Source of the DNA: Certhia americana
Taxonomy: Eukaryota > Chordata > Aves > Passeriformes > Certhiidae
DNA: 64,000 bases
Direction of reading: 5' to 3'
NCBI GenBank assembly: GCA_018697195.1
Contig: CM031879.1
Span: 43,388,704-43,452,703 of the forward strand
Shown one piece after another: positions 62,301 to 64,000 of the stretch. Made by a program: the position numbers and the translations under genes. The notes below the pieces were generated by a model. It was not told the DNA's origin, did no database searches, and worked only from the letters and a program-made list of their open reading frames with translations. Positions within the stretch are counted from its first letter, which is position 1, and every line of letters begins with the position of its first letter.

Positions 62301-64000
62301 TTTTATATATAGTCACTATGATCTCTACTCTGACTTTTTAATCCAGGGTCCTGAGAGGTGAATAGCAATTCTCACTGTTCCAGAATGCTTCTGCAAATCC
62401 GTGTTGATACATCTTTTGAAAAGGTTCCCTTACAGCCCTCTCCTACCAGACTTCTTTAAGTCCTGATTTGCACAGTTATAATCTCTGAGCTACCTGTAGA
62501 AGGTGCCAGCACTGTTTGCATTTATTATTGTGTAAAAATGTAAGAAAATGTGATTATGGACTTCCCGATGGTGGAGGGCTTGTTATTTATTTCCTTGAGC
62601 TTTACAGGCAAGGTGAGGTCAAATGTAGCTTTGTTTGAGTTGGGATTTTTTGGGTTTGGTTTTGTTTGGTGTTTGAGTTTGGGAGAGATGTCTGGTTTGC
62701 TATATTATTTGTTTTTTTTAATTTTAATAATGAAGAATTGAGTAACAGTATAGAAGCTGTTTAAACTCCAGTTAATAATTCAGGGAAGAACAGTAGAAGA
62801 AACTAGTTTCCAAAGCTTATAATTTATCTGAGAGTGTCCAAATTTCCTCTGGTTATGTTGACCTGGGATCTATTTGAGATCCTTGTAAATGCTGTGTCAT
62901 TTCTATTGGTATGTGTCAGGGTTCTGCTTTTTGTGTGTTCATTATCACCAGTTACATTAGCATTTAAGCAAGTTTGCCAGATGGGATGGAAGGACAAAGG
63001 AAAACATGTAATGTGTTTCTTGTTCTATCTTGGCCTCTATAAGGGTAGCAGATCATGGATTTCATTCAGGTTCATTTGAATGCTAAAATCTATGTCTTGG
63101 TTTGATAGAGATAGTTAAGATATGTTAGATTAACTCCCCAGCTAAGTGTAGGGATATTTCTTCTCATGCAGTGGAGGAAAACAATTTTGTTCTTTTCCTA
63201 GGACAGCAAAGGGAAATATAAACATTAGAAAACCTGTGAAACAGATGGTGATTTAACTGGTAAAGTTATTACAGATAGGATGGCAGTCATTCAGACAGAA
63301 GATGTGCAAATCATAATAGCTTCTCAGGTGCATATGCATGATATGAGCTGTGTTACAGAGCAGGTCAAGCAATCAGTTTTACATGCATATCCTTACCTCA
63401 GTCATTTTTGTTAGATCACTCTCCTGTGAGCTGCTTATTCCATCAGGGCATGGAAATTTTTTCTCAAATGAAGAGCGTTTGTTTGGCAAAAGAAACAGGA
63501 AATTCAAACTGGTCTGACCTGTTTCTAGATGACCGAGAAAAAATTACTTTTAGTCTAGTTGGGATATGGTGGCAACTTATTCTTTAAAATACAAACGGAG
63601 CTTTTAACTTTAGTAAGGTAACAAAAATATTGCAGGTGTTTTTATGTGGAAAAGAATATCCATAATATTTTCCCACTGTTCTTTCATGTTTCTAAGGTGC
63701 TTTTCCCTAGAAATATCCTAGTTTTCTTTTTAAGCTTTTATGTATAAGTATGGACCTGCCTATTTTGTCATTCTCTGTAGAATCTATTCATTAGCACAAT
63801 GTCATGTAGATGAGTCTTAAAGTTCTTTCGATAAAGAAAGAAAAAGAACATTTCCAAACATTGAAACATGTATAAATGGATGTACCATCATCTCCTTGAA
63901 AGTGCAGAAAGCCTGTGACAGGAACTTTGATCTTCTGGACTGTTCTTATTATCTCTTTGGAGTGTCAACACTCAAACTGTGTGATAAAAATGTCAGTGGC
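56346..64000. other. Unassigned noncoding DNA to window end
   Basis: No gene, RNA gene or transposon is recognised over 7.7 kb. Around 57620-57950 the sequence is GC-richer and open on both strands (57623-57928 -, 57730-57933 +), without motifs. 58773-58786 is a short AAAT run. 59250-59880 is very AT-rich. The open frames at 60183-60461 (-), 60580-60804 (+) and 61485-61733 (+) are unassigned. No element reaches across the right edge as far as I can see. Confidence 0.6.

Noticed and set aside
1..64000. A bacterial-style system (CRISPR, phage defence, operon)
   Set aside because: The window is avian noncoding DNA. There are no repeat-spacer arrays, compact gene rows or prokaryotic signals.

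Overview
The window looks like ordinary noncoding DNA from a bird genome: AT-rich, CpG-poor and sparse in repeats. The avian assignment rests on CR1-family LINE fragments. At least seven are visible, all 5'-truncated, several closing on the ATTCTGTG-type 3' end typical of avian CR1. No SINE, LTR pair or L1 element was recognised. Nothing here is bacterial: there are no operons, ribosome binding sites, tRNAs, rRNAs or CRISPR arrays. I recognise no complete protein-coding gene. The window is most likely intergenic or inside a very long intron.

Layout. 1-7.1 kb is unassigned AT-rich DNA with one imperfect hairpin at 3.25 kb. At 5.8-7.4 kb there is a direct duplication of about 115 bp whose second copy sits just downstream of a decayed CR1 3' end, followed at 7.6 kb by a long pyrimidine tract ending in TAG. 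9-11 kb carries TA/TG microsatellite DNA. 11.2-11.8 kb is unusually free of stop codons. CR1 fragments lie at 15.3 and 17.3 kb (+ strand), with an unexplained 141-codon open frame between them on the - strand. 18.5-20.8 kb holds the densest group of exon-like signals, beside the tightest CpG cluster I saw (20.6 kb). 20.9-27 kb is unassigned apart from a perfect 28-bp tandem duplication at 22.5 kb. 27.1-27.7 kb is a GC-richer patch ending in a reversed CR1 tail. 27.7-36.3 kb has G-tract and AAAT low-complexity DNA and little else. 36.3-39.5 kb has more open frames and splice-like signals than its surroundings. The largest mobile element is a CR1 reverse-transcriptase fragment at 43.4-44.6 kb. 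Reversed CR1 tails follow at 46.2 and 47.4 kb, a G-tract motif at 48.3 kb, a 17-bp-arm hairpin at 53.05 kb and a small CpG-retaining patch at 56.2 kb. The remainder to 64 kb is unassigned.

How it works together: no pathway or system can be inferred. The items most worth testing are the possible spliced transcripts on the + strand (18.5-20.8 kb and 36.8-39.5 kb), the 5.8/7.3-kb duplication and the hairpin at 53.05 kb. The exon calls come from reading splice consensus and open frames by eye in a large AT-rich sequence, so chance is a serious alternative for each.
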